Below the pieces are notes generated by a model. It worked only from the letters and a program-made list of their open reading frames with translations. It was not told where the DNA came from and made no database searches. DNA of 64,000 nt, from contig NZ_CP072392.1 in the NCBI RefSeq assembly GCF_017742835.1, forward strand, positions 955,388-1,019,387, in the 5' to 3' direction. Each line of letters starts with the position of its first letter. Positions within the stretch are counted from its first letter, which is position 1. Source of the DNA: Aquabacter sp. L1I39. GTDB lineage: Bacteria; Pseudomonadota; Alphaproteobacteria; Rhizobiales; Xanthobacteraceae. A program made the position numbers and the translations under genes. Of this stretch, positions 8,975 through 18,179 are shown one piece after another.

Positions 8975-9108
8975 GGTCGCGCCCCCGCGAGGGGCGGGTT
9001 GTTCCGCGTCACGTCGCCCTTTCTCCCGTCCGCGGGCCGGCTCAGCCGGCAACGCTCCAACCGCCGGCAGCACCGGCCCGCGCACCCGCTTCCGCGGGGA
9101 GGACACGC

Positions 9109-11082
9109 ATGACCAAGCCCACCCGCCCCCGCACCGCCCGAAACGCCGGCCTCCCCTGGCGCCGCCCCCACGCCCTCGCCGCGTCTCTCGCCCTTGGGGC
9201 GACCGCCGCCCTTCTCGGCCCGGCGGCGGCGGAGGTGACGCGCCTTGAAGGCCTCACACGCACCCCCGCCTATGACGGCCGCAGCTTCGGTGCCGCCGGC
9301 GCCTATGAGAAGATCGAGGCGCGGGTGCGTTTCGCCATCGACCCCAAGTCCGAGCGCGCGCGGAAAGTGGCGGGCATCGACAAAGCGCCGGTGAACGCAA
9401 AGGGCGAGGTGGAATTCTCCACCGAGATGGTCATCCTTTCCCCCGTGGACCCGGCCGCCGGCGCGCGGACGCTGTTCTACGAGGTGCCCAATCGCGGGCG
9501 GAACCTGTCTTTCCCCCTGCTGAACGCGGTGACCAAGGCTGGTCCCGCCTTCACGGTGGACGATCCCGGCGACGGCTTCCTGATGCGCCAGGGCTTCACG
9601 ATCGTATGGAGCGGCTGGCAGACGGACCTGGGCGACACGCTCATGGACATCGCCCTGCCGGTGCTGGCGGGCGTCACCGGGCCCTCCCGCGAGGAATTCA
9701 TCTTCGAGGATGCCAAGCCGGTCAGCACGGCCAAGCTCACCTATCCCGCCGCCGACCTAGACCCCGCCAAGGCCACCCTCACCGTGCGCGCGAAGACGGG
9801 GGATGCGCGTGGCACGCCTGCCGGCCTCTCCTTCCGCTTCGTGGATGCCCAGACGGTGGAGATCACCCGCCCGGCAGGCCTTGATGGCGGGGCCATCTAT
9901 GAGTTCATCTATCCGGCCCGCGACGCGGTGCCCGCCGGCCTCGGCTTCATCGCCACGGCGGACCTCGTCTCCTTCCTGCGCGGCCATGGGCCGGCGGAGG
10001 TGAAGAGCCCGCTCGGCCCCATCGACCACACGATGGGCCTCGGCATCTCGCAATCGGGGCGCTTCCTGCGCGATTTCGTCTTTCGGGGCTTCAATGCGGA
10101 TGCCGGCGGAAAGCCCGTCTTCGACGGCGTGATGCCGCATATCGCCGGCTCCCGGAAGACCTTCACCAACGACCCCTTCGCCCAGCCCGGCCGCTATTCG
10201 CGCCAGCATGAGGATCACGATTATCCCGGCGACCAGTTCCCCTTCACCTATGTGGACATGACCGACCCGGTAAGCGGGCGCACCGATGGCATCCTGAAGG
10301 CCTGCACGGCAACACAGACCTGCCCGAAGGTGATCCACACCGACACCTCCACCGAATTCTGGCAGGGCCGCGCGGCGCTCGTCTCCACCGCGCCCGACGG
10401 CACGGCCCTGACCATGCCGGACACGGTGCGCCTGTTCTTCCTGGCCGGCGCACCGCACTTCAATGCGTGGGGCGCGGCGTCGCGGGCAGACAAGACCTGC
10501 CTTTATCCCACCAATCCCCTGAGCGTCGGCCCGACGCTGCGGGCGTTGACGGTGGCCATGAAGGACTGGGTGAAGGAGGGCAAGGCGCCGCGCCCCTCGG
10601 TCTTCCCCGCCGGCAAGGACGCCCTGGTGGCGCCGGAAGCGCTCGGCCTGCCGCGCATCGACGGCACCGTGCCGCACCCGCCGGTGAACGGCCTGAATGT
10701 GCGTGACAGCGCCGTGCCACCGAAGGATGGCGCTGCCTATGCCATTCTGGTGCCGAAGGTGGATGCGGACGGCATGGCGCTCGGCGGGGTGCGGGAGGTG
10801 CCGGTGGCCGCGCCGCTCGGCACCTATTGGGGTTGGAATCTGCGGCGCGCGGGCTTTGCCCCCGGCGAGCTCTGTAGCCTGACCGGCAGCTATGTCGCCT
10901 TTCCCAAGACCCCGCTCAATTCCGACAGCCGCGCGCCGCTCTCCGCCCGCTATTCTTCGCTCCAGGACTATGAGGCGGCGGTGGCCAAGGCCGCCGATGG
11001 CCTCATCGCCGACGGACTGATGCTGACCGAGGATCGCGCCATGGTCCTGAAGGCCGCGCCGAACTTTCCGGCCGCCCAGTGA
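9109..11082 (+). CDS. Exported alpha/beta-hydrolase-domain protein (Abhydrolase_10-like)
   Basis: A 657-residue protein with a signal peptide (Arg-rich n-region to residue 20, hydrophobic core 21-37, cleavage near AAA-E at 41). The body resembles the large 'alpha/beta hydrolase domain-containing protein' family seen in proteobacteria; a G-x-S-x-S-G element (GISQSG, 312-317) is the likely nucleophile elbow. GGGGAGGA six bases before the ATG supports this start, although the frame is open upstream. It follows matM on the same strand by 134 bases and could belong to the malonate transcript, for instance releasing a substrate from an ester in the periplasm, but this is only inference. No experimentally known function is recalled for the family. 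Confidence 0.8.
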   Translation: MTKPTRPRTARNAGLPWRRPHALAASLALGATAALLGPAAAEVTRLEGLTRTPAYDGRSFGAAGAYEKIEARVRFAIDPKSERARKVAGIDKAPVNAKGEVEFSTEMVILSPVDPAAGARTLFYEVPNRGRNLSFPLLNAVTKAGPAFTVDDPGDGFLMRQGFTIVWSGWQTDLGDTLMDIALPVLAGVTGPSREEFIFEDAKPVSTAKLTYPAADLDPAKATLTVRAKTGDARGTPAGLSFRFVDAQTVEITRPAGLDGGAIYEFIYPARDAVPAGLGFIATADLVSFLRGHGPAEVKSPLGPIDHTMGLGISQSGRFLRDFVFRGFNADAGGKPVFDGVMPHIAGSRKTFTNDPFAQPGRYSRQHEDHDYPGDQFPFTYVDMTDPVSGRTDGILKACTATQTCPKVIHTDTSTEFWQGRAALVSTAPDGTALTMPDTVRLFFLAGAPHFNAWGAASRADKTCLYPTNPLSVGPTLRALTVAMKDWVKEGKAPRPSVFPAGKDALVAPEALGLPRIDGTVPHPPVNGLNVRDSAVPPKDGAAYAILVPKVDADGMALGGVREVPVAAPLGTYWGWNLRRAGFAPGELCSLTGSYVAFPKTPLNSDSRAPLSARYSSLQDYEAAVAKAADGLIADGLMLTEDRAMVLKAAPNFPAAQ

Positions 11083-11100
11083 CTGGGACGTGCCGGCCGT

Positions 11101-12015
11101 TCAGGAGGCCGGCGCGTCCGCCTGCGGTCGCTCCACCGGGACCACATCCACACCCACCGCGAGGCCGTGCTCCCCAGAGGCGACGATGACGCCGTCCACC
11201 GGGGCGACGTCGGCATAGTCGCGGCCGATGGCGAGGATGATGTGGTCCTCCCCGGCGGGGATGGAATTGGTGGGGTCGAGCCCGACCCAGCCCAGTTCCG
11301 GCCCGCACCACACCTCCGCCCAGGCATGGGTGGCGTCGGCACCGGCGAGGCGCTCCTGGCCGGGCGGGGGGACGGTGCGCAGATAGCCGGACACATAGCG
11401 CGCCGGCAGGCCGAGGCCCCGGAAGCCGGCAATCATCACATGGGCGAAGTCCTGGCACACCCCGCGCCGGGCGGCGAAGGCTTCCGCCGGCAAGGTGGTC
11501 ACGTCGGTGGTGCCGGGCATATAGGCAAAGTCGTCATGGATGCGCGTCATCACCTCCAGCGCGGCGGCAAGGATCGGCCGGTTGGCGGGGCAGCTCTGGG
11601 CGGTCCAGTCCGTGATTTCGGCGTCCAGCGGAATGGCGCGGCTGGGATAGAGCGCATGGACCGGCGAAGAGGGGCCGAGGTCCGTGCTGGCGAAGGCCTC
11701 CCGGCGCACCTCGTCCACCATCGGGGTGGTCTCGGGGTCGGGCAGCACCACCGCATGCACGTCGATGCGGGCGCGGGTGGAAATGTCCAGCCGGTCATGG
11801 GGCGTGTCGAAGGTGGCCCAGGCCACCGCATTGCCGAAGAAATCGGTGCCCTGCTCCATCTCCGTGGGACGGGGCTGGGTGTTCAGCATATGGGCGATGA
11901 CGTGCTGGTGGGGCATGCGGTCCACCGGCGTCATGCGCAGCACCTGCCGGGCCGAGCGCACGGTGGTGCCATAGGTGTAGGTGGTGGTCTGGCGCACGTC
12001 GTAGAGCATGGCCAC
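11101..12015 (-). CDS. Transglutaminase-like cysteine peptidase family protein
   Basis: A 304-residue cytoplasmic protein with an N-terminal beta domain (Bact_transglu_N type, residues about 1-90, typical YDVRQTTTYTY opening) and a transglutaminase-like core. The catalytic triad is visible as C187 in RRGVCQDFAH, H230 in DATHAWAEVW and D247 in GLDPTNS. Its start lies one base after the stop of the ATP-grasp/alpha-E gene, so the two are one transcription unit. This combination is a recurrent cassette; Iyer and colleagues proposed that such ATP-grasp enzymes ligate peptides or amino-terminal groups and that the transglutaminase acts as peptidase. The actual substrate is unknown. Confidence 0.9.
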   Translation of the reverse strand: MAMLYDVRQTTTYTYGTTVRSARQVLRMTPVDRMPHQHVIAHMLNTQPRPTEMEQGTDFFGNAVAWATFDTPHDRLDISTRARIDVHAVVLPDPETTPMVDEVRREAFASTDLGPSSPVHALYPSRAIPLDAEITDWTAQSCPANRPILAAALEVMTRIHDDFAYMPGTTDVTTLPAEAFAARRGVCQDFAHVMIAGFRGLGLPARYVSGYLRTVPPPGQERLAGADATHAWAEVWCGPELGWVGLDPTNSIPAGEDHIILAIGRDYADVAPVDGVIVASGEHGLAVGVDVVPVERPQADAPAS

Positions 12016-12016
12016 C

Positions 12017-14551
12017 TCAGTTCGGCCCTTGCCATTCCGCGTCGGCGGCGGGGCCTTGGATGAAATAATGGGTGGAGATCTCGTCCGAGAGCAGCATCAG
12101 ATCCTGCTCCAGGGCGTCGAAATCCTCGAACTCGAACGTCTCGGCGCTGGAGGCGATGAGGTCGGCGCGCATGCGGGCGATGATGCGCTCCGACAAAGGC
12201 GGCGGCTCGTCGGGATTGCGACCGGGCAGCACCTGGAGATGGGCCGCCATGCGCTGCACCTGGAAGGCCAGCGAGCGGGGATTGTCCGGGTCCAGCAGGA
12301 CGAGGTCGAGCACCGGCCCGCGCGCCTCCATGGTCACATAGCGGCTGCGATAGGTGATCTGACTGTCCGCCAGTTGCAACAGCACGTCCAGCGCGCCGCT
12401 GGGCACGCCCGGCTCGGCGAAGGTGCGGGCATAGCGCAGGAGCACGATGGACCGCTCGATGCGCCGGCCCATCTCCAGGAAACGCCAGCCGGTGAGCCGG
12501 TTCATGTTCTCGGAGGCCAGGCCGGAAAAGGCTGCGACGATGCGTAGCGCCGCGTCCGCCCGCTCATGGGCGTCGGCTTCCGAAGGGGCAGCGGGAACGG
12601 GGGCGTTGAGGCAGGCTTCCAGTTCCACCAGGGCCCGCCAGGCATCGGGCGAGAAGCGGTCGCGGATGACAGATGCCGACGCCCGCGCCGAGCGCACCAG
12701 TTGCGGCAGGCCGCCCGGCAGGTCCGGCCGGGTGAGTGCCGCCACGGCGCAGAACCCAGGGGTGGCCCGCGCCATATTGGCCGGCATGGCGCCCCAGGAG
12801 GACAGCAGCGAGAGAATGCGGGTGACCAACGGACCGGAGGAGGATTCCGTCTCCGCAAGGCGGCCCACCAGGGCCCGCACCAGGCGCAGCGTCGCCTCGG
12901 TGCGCTCCACATAGCGCCCGAGCCAGAACAGATTGTCCGCCGAGCGGCTGGGCAGCGTGCCCGAGGAGCGGCGCACCCGCACATTGTCGGGGCTCGGCAG
13001 CAGGGTCTGGGTGCCCACCTCGGTGTCGGCCAGCACCCACACGTCCGCCGAGCGGTCGCCCCTCTGGATGGAGAAGGCGCGGGCGTCGAGGCTCTCCGCA
13101 ATGCGGCAGAAGCCGCCGGGCATCACCGTCCAGCCCTCGTCGGTGGCACACAGGAAGACGCGCAGGGTGAAGGGGCGCGGCACCAGCTTCTCGCCGGTCC
13201 ACACAGGCATGGTAGACAGGCGCGCCACGTCCTGGCCCACCAGGTCCGAGCCGCGCCGGGCCATGAGGGCGGACAGACGCCGCCGCTCGGCGCCTGTCAG
13301 GTCCGCGCCCAGGACCGAGCCGCGCGCACCGAGCACGTTGACCCGCTGCCCGAAGGCGGAGGCGATCACCAGGGAATCCAGGCTCTCCATCACCTGGGTG
13401 CGCTCCGCCTCCTGCCCGCACCACCAGGTGCCCACATGGGGCAAGGCCAGCGGGCGGCCGAGGAGGCGCACCGCGAGGCGGGGCAGGAAGGCCATCAGCG
13501 CGGGTGCCTCCACCAGGCCCGAGCCCAGGGCATTGGCGAGCACCAGGGCATGGTTGCGCACCGCCGAGACGAGGCCGGGCACGCCGAGGCGCGAGCGGGC
13601 ATTCAGTTCCAGCGGGTCGGCAAAGTCCGAATCGAGGCGGCGCAGCAACACGTCGATGCGTTTCAATCCCGCCACGGTGCGCACGAAAGCGGCGTCCGAG
13701 CGCACCGAGAGGTCCTCGCCCTCCACCAGCAGGAAGCCCAGATAGCGGGCGAGCAAGGCATGCTCGAAATAGGTCTCGTTGAGCGGGCCGGGGGTCAGCA
13801 GGCCGATGCGCCCCTCCCCCGTGCGGTCGAGCTTGATGAGGGAGTTGCGGAAAGTCTGGAAGAAGCCGGCGAGGCGCTCCATGCGCATCTGCCGCGAGGT
13901 GTCCGGCAAGGCGCGGGTGAGGGCGAGGCGGTTTTCCAGTGCATAGCCCACGCCCGAGGGCGCCTGGGTACGGTCGTTCAGCACCCACCAGCGCCCATCC
14001 GGGCCGCGCCCCACATCGGCGGCATAGAAGCGCAGATAGCGCCCGCCGCGCGGCTTCACACCCACCAGGGGCCGCAGGAATTCGGGACTGCCCGCCACCG
14101 CCGCCGCAGGAAGGGCCCCTTCGCTGACCAGGCTCGCCGGGCCGTAGAGGTCGCGCAGCAGCCGGTCCAGCAATTCGGCCCGCTCGATCAGGCCGGCGGA
14201 GAGCACCTCCCAGTCCGGCTTGTCGATGAGCAGCGGCACATGGCTGAGCGACCAGGGCCGCTCGCGCCCGCCGCCATCGTCATAGACGCGATAGAACACG
14301 CCGCTGTCGCGCAGATAGCGGTCGGCGGCATCAAAGCGACGGCGCAGTTCCTCGGGGCCAAGCTCGGCCAGGGCCGCCAGGAACGGCGCCCAATGGGGGC
14401 GCGGCTGGCCATCCGCGTCCATCATCTCGTCGCGCACCCCCGGCAGGGGCGCATAGCCGCCGACGAAGCTCGCCACCGCCGCCGCCCGGAACGCCTCGGT
14501 CCGCTCCTCGCTTTCCGCCACCTGCCCCATCCCGCTTCCGCTCCCCGGCAT
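12017..14551 (-). CDS. Circularly permuted ATP-grasp protein fused to an alpha-E domain
   Basis: An 844-residue fusion. Residues about 90-480 are the circularly permuted ATP-grasp type 2 domain (segments such as KPRGGRYLRFYAADVGRGPDGRWW and LDSDFADPLELN belong to its core). Residues about 530-830 are the all-helical alpha-E domain (starts with SADNLFWLGRYVERTEAT). In many bacteria these are two separate neighbouring genes; here they are one polypeptide. The family is predicted to form peptide or amide bonds using ATP. A downstream transglutaminase is encoded one base away. Start is ATG at 14551; a second Met at residue 8 is possible. A 743-base region with no gene precedes it. Confidence 0.88.
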   Translation of the reverse strand: MPGSGSGMGQVAESEERTEAFRAAAVASFVGGYAPLPGVRDEMMDADGQPRPHWAPFLAALAELGPEELRRRFDAADRYLRDSGVFYRVYDDGGGRERPWSLSHVPLLIDKPDWEVLSAGLIERAELLDRLLRDLYGPASLVSEGALPAAAVAGSPEFLRPLVGVKPRGGRYLRFYAADVGRGPDGRWWVLNDRTQAPSGVGYALENRLALTRALPDTSRQMRMERLAGFFQTFRNSLIKLDRTGEGRIGLLTPGPLNETYFEHALLARYLGFLLVEGEDLSVRSDAAFVRTVAGLKRIDVLLRRLDSDFADPLELNARSRLGVPGLVSAVRNHALVLANALGSGLVEAPALMAFLPRLAVRLLGRPLALPHVGTWWCGQEAERTQVMESLDSLVIASAFGQRVNVLGARGSVLGADLTGAERRRLSALMARRGSDLVGQDVARLSTMPVWTGEKLVPRPFTLRVFLCATDEGWTVMPGGFCRIAESLDARAFSIQRGDRSADVWVLADTEVGTQTLLPSPDNVRVRRSSGTLPSRSADNLFWLGRYVERTEATLRLVRALVGRLAETESSSGPLVTRILSLLSSWGAMPANMARATPGFCAVAALTRPDLPGGLPQLVRSARASASVIRDRFSPDAWRALVELEACLNAPVPAAPSEADAHERADAALRIVAAFSGLASENMNRLTGWRFLEMGRRIERSIVLLRYARTFAEPGVPSGALDVLLQLADSQITYRSRYVTMEARGPVLDLVLLDPDNPRSLAFQVQRMAAHLQVLPGRNPDEPPPLSERIIARMRADLIASSAETFEFEDFDALEQDLMLLSDEISTHYFIQGPAADAEWQGPN

Positions 14552-15294
14552 GCCGCCCCCTGGCGCCCGATCGAAACCGGGAGACAGACGTCCCGGCCTC
14601 CGATTGAAGGCATTGATGGAAAACGCCTTTCAAACCGATGCCTTTGCGGCTTCCGGTCAAAAAACGCCCCTGTGCCGGACGGCAGACCGACGCATCATGC
14701 CCCGCGCGACCCCGCCCCGGCCGGCGGACCGCGTGCGGCCCTCGGCACATTAGAACAGGTTCCGAAACAGGGGTGAAGAACCTTTTCTCGGCAAAATGAG
14801 CCAAGCCTTTGAATTTCCGCATATTCCCGATTCTGCACCGCGCGGCGGCGTGGGAGGGGGAGACGACCCGCGCCCGATCGAGAGGTATATTTGTATAGAC
14901 GAAACGCATCCGCCTGTGGCGCGTTGCCGCACTTTGCCCGACCCGCCACACGCGTGTCGCGGTGTCCGGAGGCCGGGTACGCCAGTCCGCCCCGGCGCCA
15001 GCAACACTCGGCGCGTTCCGGTAGGGAATCCTGCCCTGCATTTTATGCAAGGCTCACGTTGGAGCCTGCGCGGCGTCACGGGTTCGGCCAGCGGCGCGAT
15101 GCGTCCATAAAATGTGTTCGGAATGGGCATGTCCCGATGGCAGGACATGAGGGCTCTCCCCTCCTTCGCGGGGGGATAGCCGGAAGGGGGTGCGGCGCCG
15201 GTGCGTCAGGGCCACTGCGCGCCGCGCCTCCTTCTTGGCCCGTCCAACGGGACCGCCCCCCGGGAACCTAGCGGCCCGCATGCTCGATAGGCTG
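14552..15294. other. Long non-coding region upstream of the ATP-grasp gene
   Basis: No frame here looks like a gene: candidates on both strands lack ribosome sites and have arginine/proline-rich shadow compositions. The part 14750-14910 is clearly more AT-rich than its surroundings (TATATTTGTATAG near 14886) and is the best place for promoters, including that of the minus-strand ATP-grasp gene. At the right end two hairpins stand in tandem (15128-15181). Confidence 0.5.
15128..15181. terminator. Two tandem hairpins, possible 3' end of the yggT-yggU transcript
   Basis: CATGTCC (15128-15134) pairs with GGACATG (15143-15149); GGCT plus a C-rich arm (15152-15164) pairs with a G-rich arm plus AGCC (15171-15181). 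They lie about 115 bases downstream of the yggU stop on the minus strand. Neither is followed by a clear T-tract. They could equally be part of an unannotated small RNA. Confidence 0.35.
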
Positions 15295-15603
15295 TCACGA
15301 CGAGCGCGCGGTCAGCGCCGTCACAAGGGCGTCCACATCCCCTTCCACATGAAAGGTTTTCAGCCGCGCCGTGGCGCCGGAGAGCAGCCGCACGCGCGCC
15401 GGGGCGACGCCGCAGGCCTGTGCCAGCACTTTCATCACCGCCTGGGTGGCGGCGCCGTCTTCCGCCACCGCCCGCACCCGGATCTTCAGCACGTCCCGCC
15501 CATCGGAGAGGGTGACCACGCCGTCGAGAGCATCCCGCCCGCCCTTGGGAGTCGCGCGCACGCGCACCTCAAGGCCGTCCCCCCGCGCCGTCCAGAAGGT
15601 CAT
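15295..15603 (-). CDS. DUF167 family protein (YggU-like)
   Basis: A 102-residue protein matching the small DUF167/YggU family in length and motifs: RVRATPKGGRDALDG at about 14-28, followed by LKIRVRAVAEDGAATQAV and the C-terminal SGATARLKTFHVEG segment. Function is unestablished; it is a small alpha/beta fold found very widely. It follows the YggT gene by 8 bases on the same strand, a pairing conserved in proteobacteria, so the two are cotranscribed. Confidence 0.9.
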   Translation of the reverse strand: MTFWTARGDGLEVRVRATPKGGRDALDGVVTLSDGRDVLKIRVRAVAEDGAATQAVMKVLAQACGVAPARVRLLSGATARLKTFHVEGDVDALVTALTARSS

Positions 15604-15611
15604 GGGCGGCG

Positions 15612-15902
15612 TCAGAAGACGTAGGGATAGACGTAGAGGCCGATCACCCGCTCGATGAAGAAGATGATGAGGATCAGCACCATGGGCGACAAATCGAGGC
15701 CGCCGAGGCTCGGCAGGATGGAGCGGATGGGCGCCAGGACCGGCTCAGTGATGCGATAGATGAACTCGCCCACGGAGCGGACGAATTGATTGTAGGGATT
15801 GACGACATTGAAGGCCACCAGCCACGACAGCACGGCGGCGGCGATCAGCACCCAGACATAAAGCTGGAGCACGATCAGGATGACGTCGAGAATGGCGCGC
15901 AT
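15612..15902 (-). CDS. YggT family integral membrane protein
   Basis: A 96-residue membrane protein with two membrane segments, about 4-30 and 68-92, separated by the conserved NPYNQFVRSVGEFIYRITEP loop that identifies the YggT family. The frame is open further upstream but the homologous N-terminus begins at this ATG (MRAILDVILIVL). Related proteins have been linked to osmotic tolerance and, in Gram-positives (YlmG/SepG), to division-site membrane organisation; nothing here decides the role. Cotranscribed with the yggU gene. Confidence 0.9.
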   Translation of the reverse strand: MRAILDVILIVLQLYVWVLIAAAVLSWLVAFNVVNPYNQFVRSVGEFIYRITEPVLAPIRSILPSLGGLDLSPMVLILIIFFIERVIGLYVYPYVF

Positions 15903-16235
15903 CGGCTGGAACTTCCTCGGCAGACTGGCGGCACGCGGCGGCTGGAGCCACCATGTTCGCAAATGCAATACCCCAACGGCTGCATCCTTGAACAGTGCGA
16001 ACCTCCACCCGGAGCAAGCGCAAGTGTTCCACACGAGGGTGGCGCGAGGGTGGCGCCACCGGGGGCCGGCCCCGTCCCGCCGGGCACGGCATAAGTCGCG
16101 GCACGGGACGTCGAGGCCGAAGGTCCCACCTGCGTCCAATCAGCCGCGGCACCGGAATCGGGCAGCATTAATCATTGAAATTTTCCAGGTCCCTTGCAAA
16201 AGTTCCACGCGCAGGTTCAAGCTGCGGGGGCAAGG
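15903..16235. other. Intergenic region with tandem repeat, palindromes and a probable promoter
   Basis: No gene seen. CGAGGGTGGCG occurs twice in direct tandem (16034-16044, 16045-16055) and runs into the perfect palindromes GGTGGCGCCACC (16049-16060) and GGGGCCGGCCCC (16062-16073). The last part (about 16165-16200) is AT-rich with TTGAAA and is a plausible promoter for the exported protein that follows. Confidence 0.45.
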
Positions 16236-16613
16236 ATGGGAAAAAAACTAAAAATCAGAGTAGCTGCCGTCGTTCTTTCTCTTTTCGTTGGCGCTCCTTA
16301 TATTGACGCAGCGTCGGCGCAGACCGGAAAGCGTGGTGAATTCACGATTCACAATGAAACACCCGGCAATACTGTGGTCGGCTTCTATACAAATGACGGG
16401 ACCGGCTGGAGCACCAACTGGCTGAGCGAGCCGCTCGAGCCCGGCGACAGCGCCGAACTCGCATTTACCAAGTCGAGCGGCAAATGCCAGCAGACGCTGC
16501 GGGTGGGCTGGCGCGGGAAGTCGGGTGGTGAAGTGAAGGATGAACCCATTCGCATCGACATCTGCAAGGCCAGCAACGTCTACCTCCACGATAACGACGT
16601 GTCGTTCGATTGA
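16236..16613 (+). CDS. Small exported protein of unknown function
   Basis: A 125-residue protein with a clear signal peptide: MGKKLKIR, a hydrophobic core to residue 20, and cleavage near ASA-Q at 28. The mature part of about 97 residues has two cysteines (GKCQQTL and DICKASN) that may form a disulfide, and is otherwise soluble and beta-strand-rich in look. The frame extends upstream to 16194, but this ATG places the signal peptide at the N-terminus and has a purine-rich site before it. Its 5' half is visibly less GC-rich than its neighbours, suggesting either acquisition or relaxed constraint. I recall similar uncharacterised periplasmic proteins in rhizobia, but no function. Confidence 0.75.
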   Translation: MGKKLKIRVAAVVLSLFVGAPYIDAASAQTGKRGEFTIHNETPGNTVVGFYTNDGTGWSTNWLSEPLEPGDSAELAFTKSSGKCQQTLRVGWRGKSGGEVKDEPIRIDICKASNVYLHDNDVSFD

Positions 16614-17003
16614 GGCCGGTGCGGCGAGAGACGGACGCCGCCTCTCGCCATCGACCGGACGGGATGGCGGACCGGAGATGCCCTGTCGCACCCAGTTCCT
16701 CGGCACGTTCCTCCGGCCTTGTCCCCATAGCGCTGAAAAAGACGCTGCGGCCAAGGTAAGCGACAGAGCCCCTCCATTCAGGACTCCGGCCCCAAGGCAC
16801 CGGCGGAGGCAAGGCTGGCGCGCCTTTTGGCGGCTGCCATCTCAGATGCGCCATGTTTCGCCGTTAACCGACCACCGCGGCGCCCCTTGCGGGCGTGGGG
16901 GCGCACCGGGTTCGGCCCGGCTTGACACCTCCTCCTGCGGCGGGCAGCTTCCCGCCTCCTTTCGGGAGCCCGTTGCTCCCCCTCAGAACCTAAGCGGACA
17001 GGC
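16614..17003. other. Intergenic region between the exported protein and accA
   Basis: Holds a hairpin just after the upstream stop: GGCGAGAG (16623-16630) pairs with CTCTCGCC (16642-16649) around 11 bases, a possible terminator without a T-tract. A TTGACA at 16922-16927 is a candidate -35 for accA, though the -10 downstream is weak. No credible gene is seen on either strand. Confidence 0.45.
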
Positions 17004-17954
17004 ATGCGCAGCTATTTGGACTTCGAGAAGCCGGTGGCCGAGCTCGAGGCGAAGGTGGAAGAATTGCGTGCCCTGTCCACCGGGGACGGCGTCGCCATCG
17101 CCGACGACGTGCAGCGCCTGGAGGCCAAGGCGGCCGAGGCGCTGGCCCAGCTCTATGCGAGCCTCACCCCCTGGCAGAAGACCCTGGTGGCCCGCCATCC
17201 CCTGCGGCCGCACTTCGCCGATTTCGCCAAGGGCCTGTTCGAGGAATTCACCCCGCTCGCCGGCGACCGCAAGTTCGGCGAGGACGAGGCCATCATTGGC
17301 GGCTTCGCCCGTTTCCGCGGCGAAGCGGTGTGCGTGATCGGCCATGAGAAGGGCTCCACCACCGAGACCCGCATCCGGCACAATTTCGGCATGGCCCGCC
17401 CCGAAGGCTACCGCAAGGCGGTGCGCCTGATGGAGCTGGCGGACCGCTTCAACGTGCCGGTCATCGCGCTGGTGGATACCGCCGGCGCCTATCCCGGCAT
17501 CGGCGCGGAAGAGCGCGGGCAGGCGGAAGCCATCGCCCGCTCCACCGATGCCTGCCTTTCGCTGGGCGCCCCCAATGTGGCCGTCATCATCGGCGAGGGC
17601 GGCTCGGGCGGGGCCATCGCCATCGCCACCGCCAACAAAGTTCTGATGCTGGAGCACGCCATCTATTCGGTGATCTCGCCGGAAGGAGCCGCCTCCATCC
17701 TGTGGCGCGACACCGCCAAGGCCCAGGACGCGGCGACCAACATGAAGATCACCGCGCAGGACCTTCAGCGCTTCGGGGTGGTGGACACCATCATCCGCGA
17801 ACCGCGCGGCGGCGCCCATCGGGATCCCGAGGCCGCCATCGCGGCCGCGGGCGACGCCATTTCCGACGCCCTCTCCCAGCTGGCCGGCCTTGATCCGGCG
17901 GCGGTGCGCAAGGCGCGGCGGGAGAAGTTCCTGGCCATCGGCCGCACCCTCTGA
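17004..17954 (+). CDS. accA: Acetyl-CoA carboxylase carboxyltransferase subunit alpha
   Basis: A 316-residue subunit that with AccD transfers the carboxyl group from biotin to acetyl-CoA to make malonyl-CoA, the first step of fatty acid synthesis. Family landmarks are the opening [19 protein letters not shown], the crotonase-like core with [18 protein letters not shown], and the acetyl-CoA-binding loop [23 protein letters not shown] with [14 protein letters not shown]. Length is standard. AccD and the biotin proteins are not in this window. A single-gene unit is likely, with its own promoter in the 390-base region before it. Confidence 0.97.
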   Translation: MRSYLDFEKPVAELEAKVEELRALSTGDGVAIADDVQRLEAKAAEALAQLYASLTPWQKTLVARHPLRPHFADFAKGLFEEFTPLAGDRKFGEDEAIIGGFARFRGEAVCVIGHEKGSTTETRIRHNFGMARPEGYRKAVRLMELADRFNVPVIALVDTAGAYPGIGAEERGQAEAIARSTDACLSLGAPNVAVIIGEGGSGGAIAIATANKVLMLEHAIYSVISPEGAASILWRDTAKAQDAATNMKITAQDLQRFGVVDTIIREPRGGAHRDPEAAIAAAGDAISDALSQLAGLDPAAVRKARREKFLAIGRTL

Positions 17955-18179
17955 CCGGGCGGCCGCGCCGTTAACCATGCCCCGCGAATGGTGGAAGGGT
18001 AGGTCGCCTTGCGCAAGGTTGGGCCGCTATCATCCCATCTTGGCCGCATTTGAGCCCTTTGCTGGGCCGGTCGCGCCTCCTCTCTTTTCCTTTGGAGCGA
18101 CATGCGGTAACGACGTGGCAAGGTCGAGGATTCTAGACATGTCGCTCACCGCACCCGGAACGGTTGTTGGAGTTCTGCG

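Noticed and set aside
14331..15050. Minus-strand frame overlapping the start of the ATP-grasp gene
   Set aside because: Cys/Arg-rich with no ribosome site, and it overlaps a real N-terminus in another frame.
16922..16927. TTGACA as a firm accA promoter
   Set aside because: The -35 is perfect but no good -10 lies 16 to 18 bases downstream, so it is kept only as a remark on the gap.
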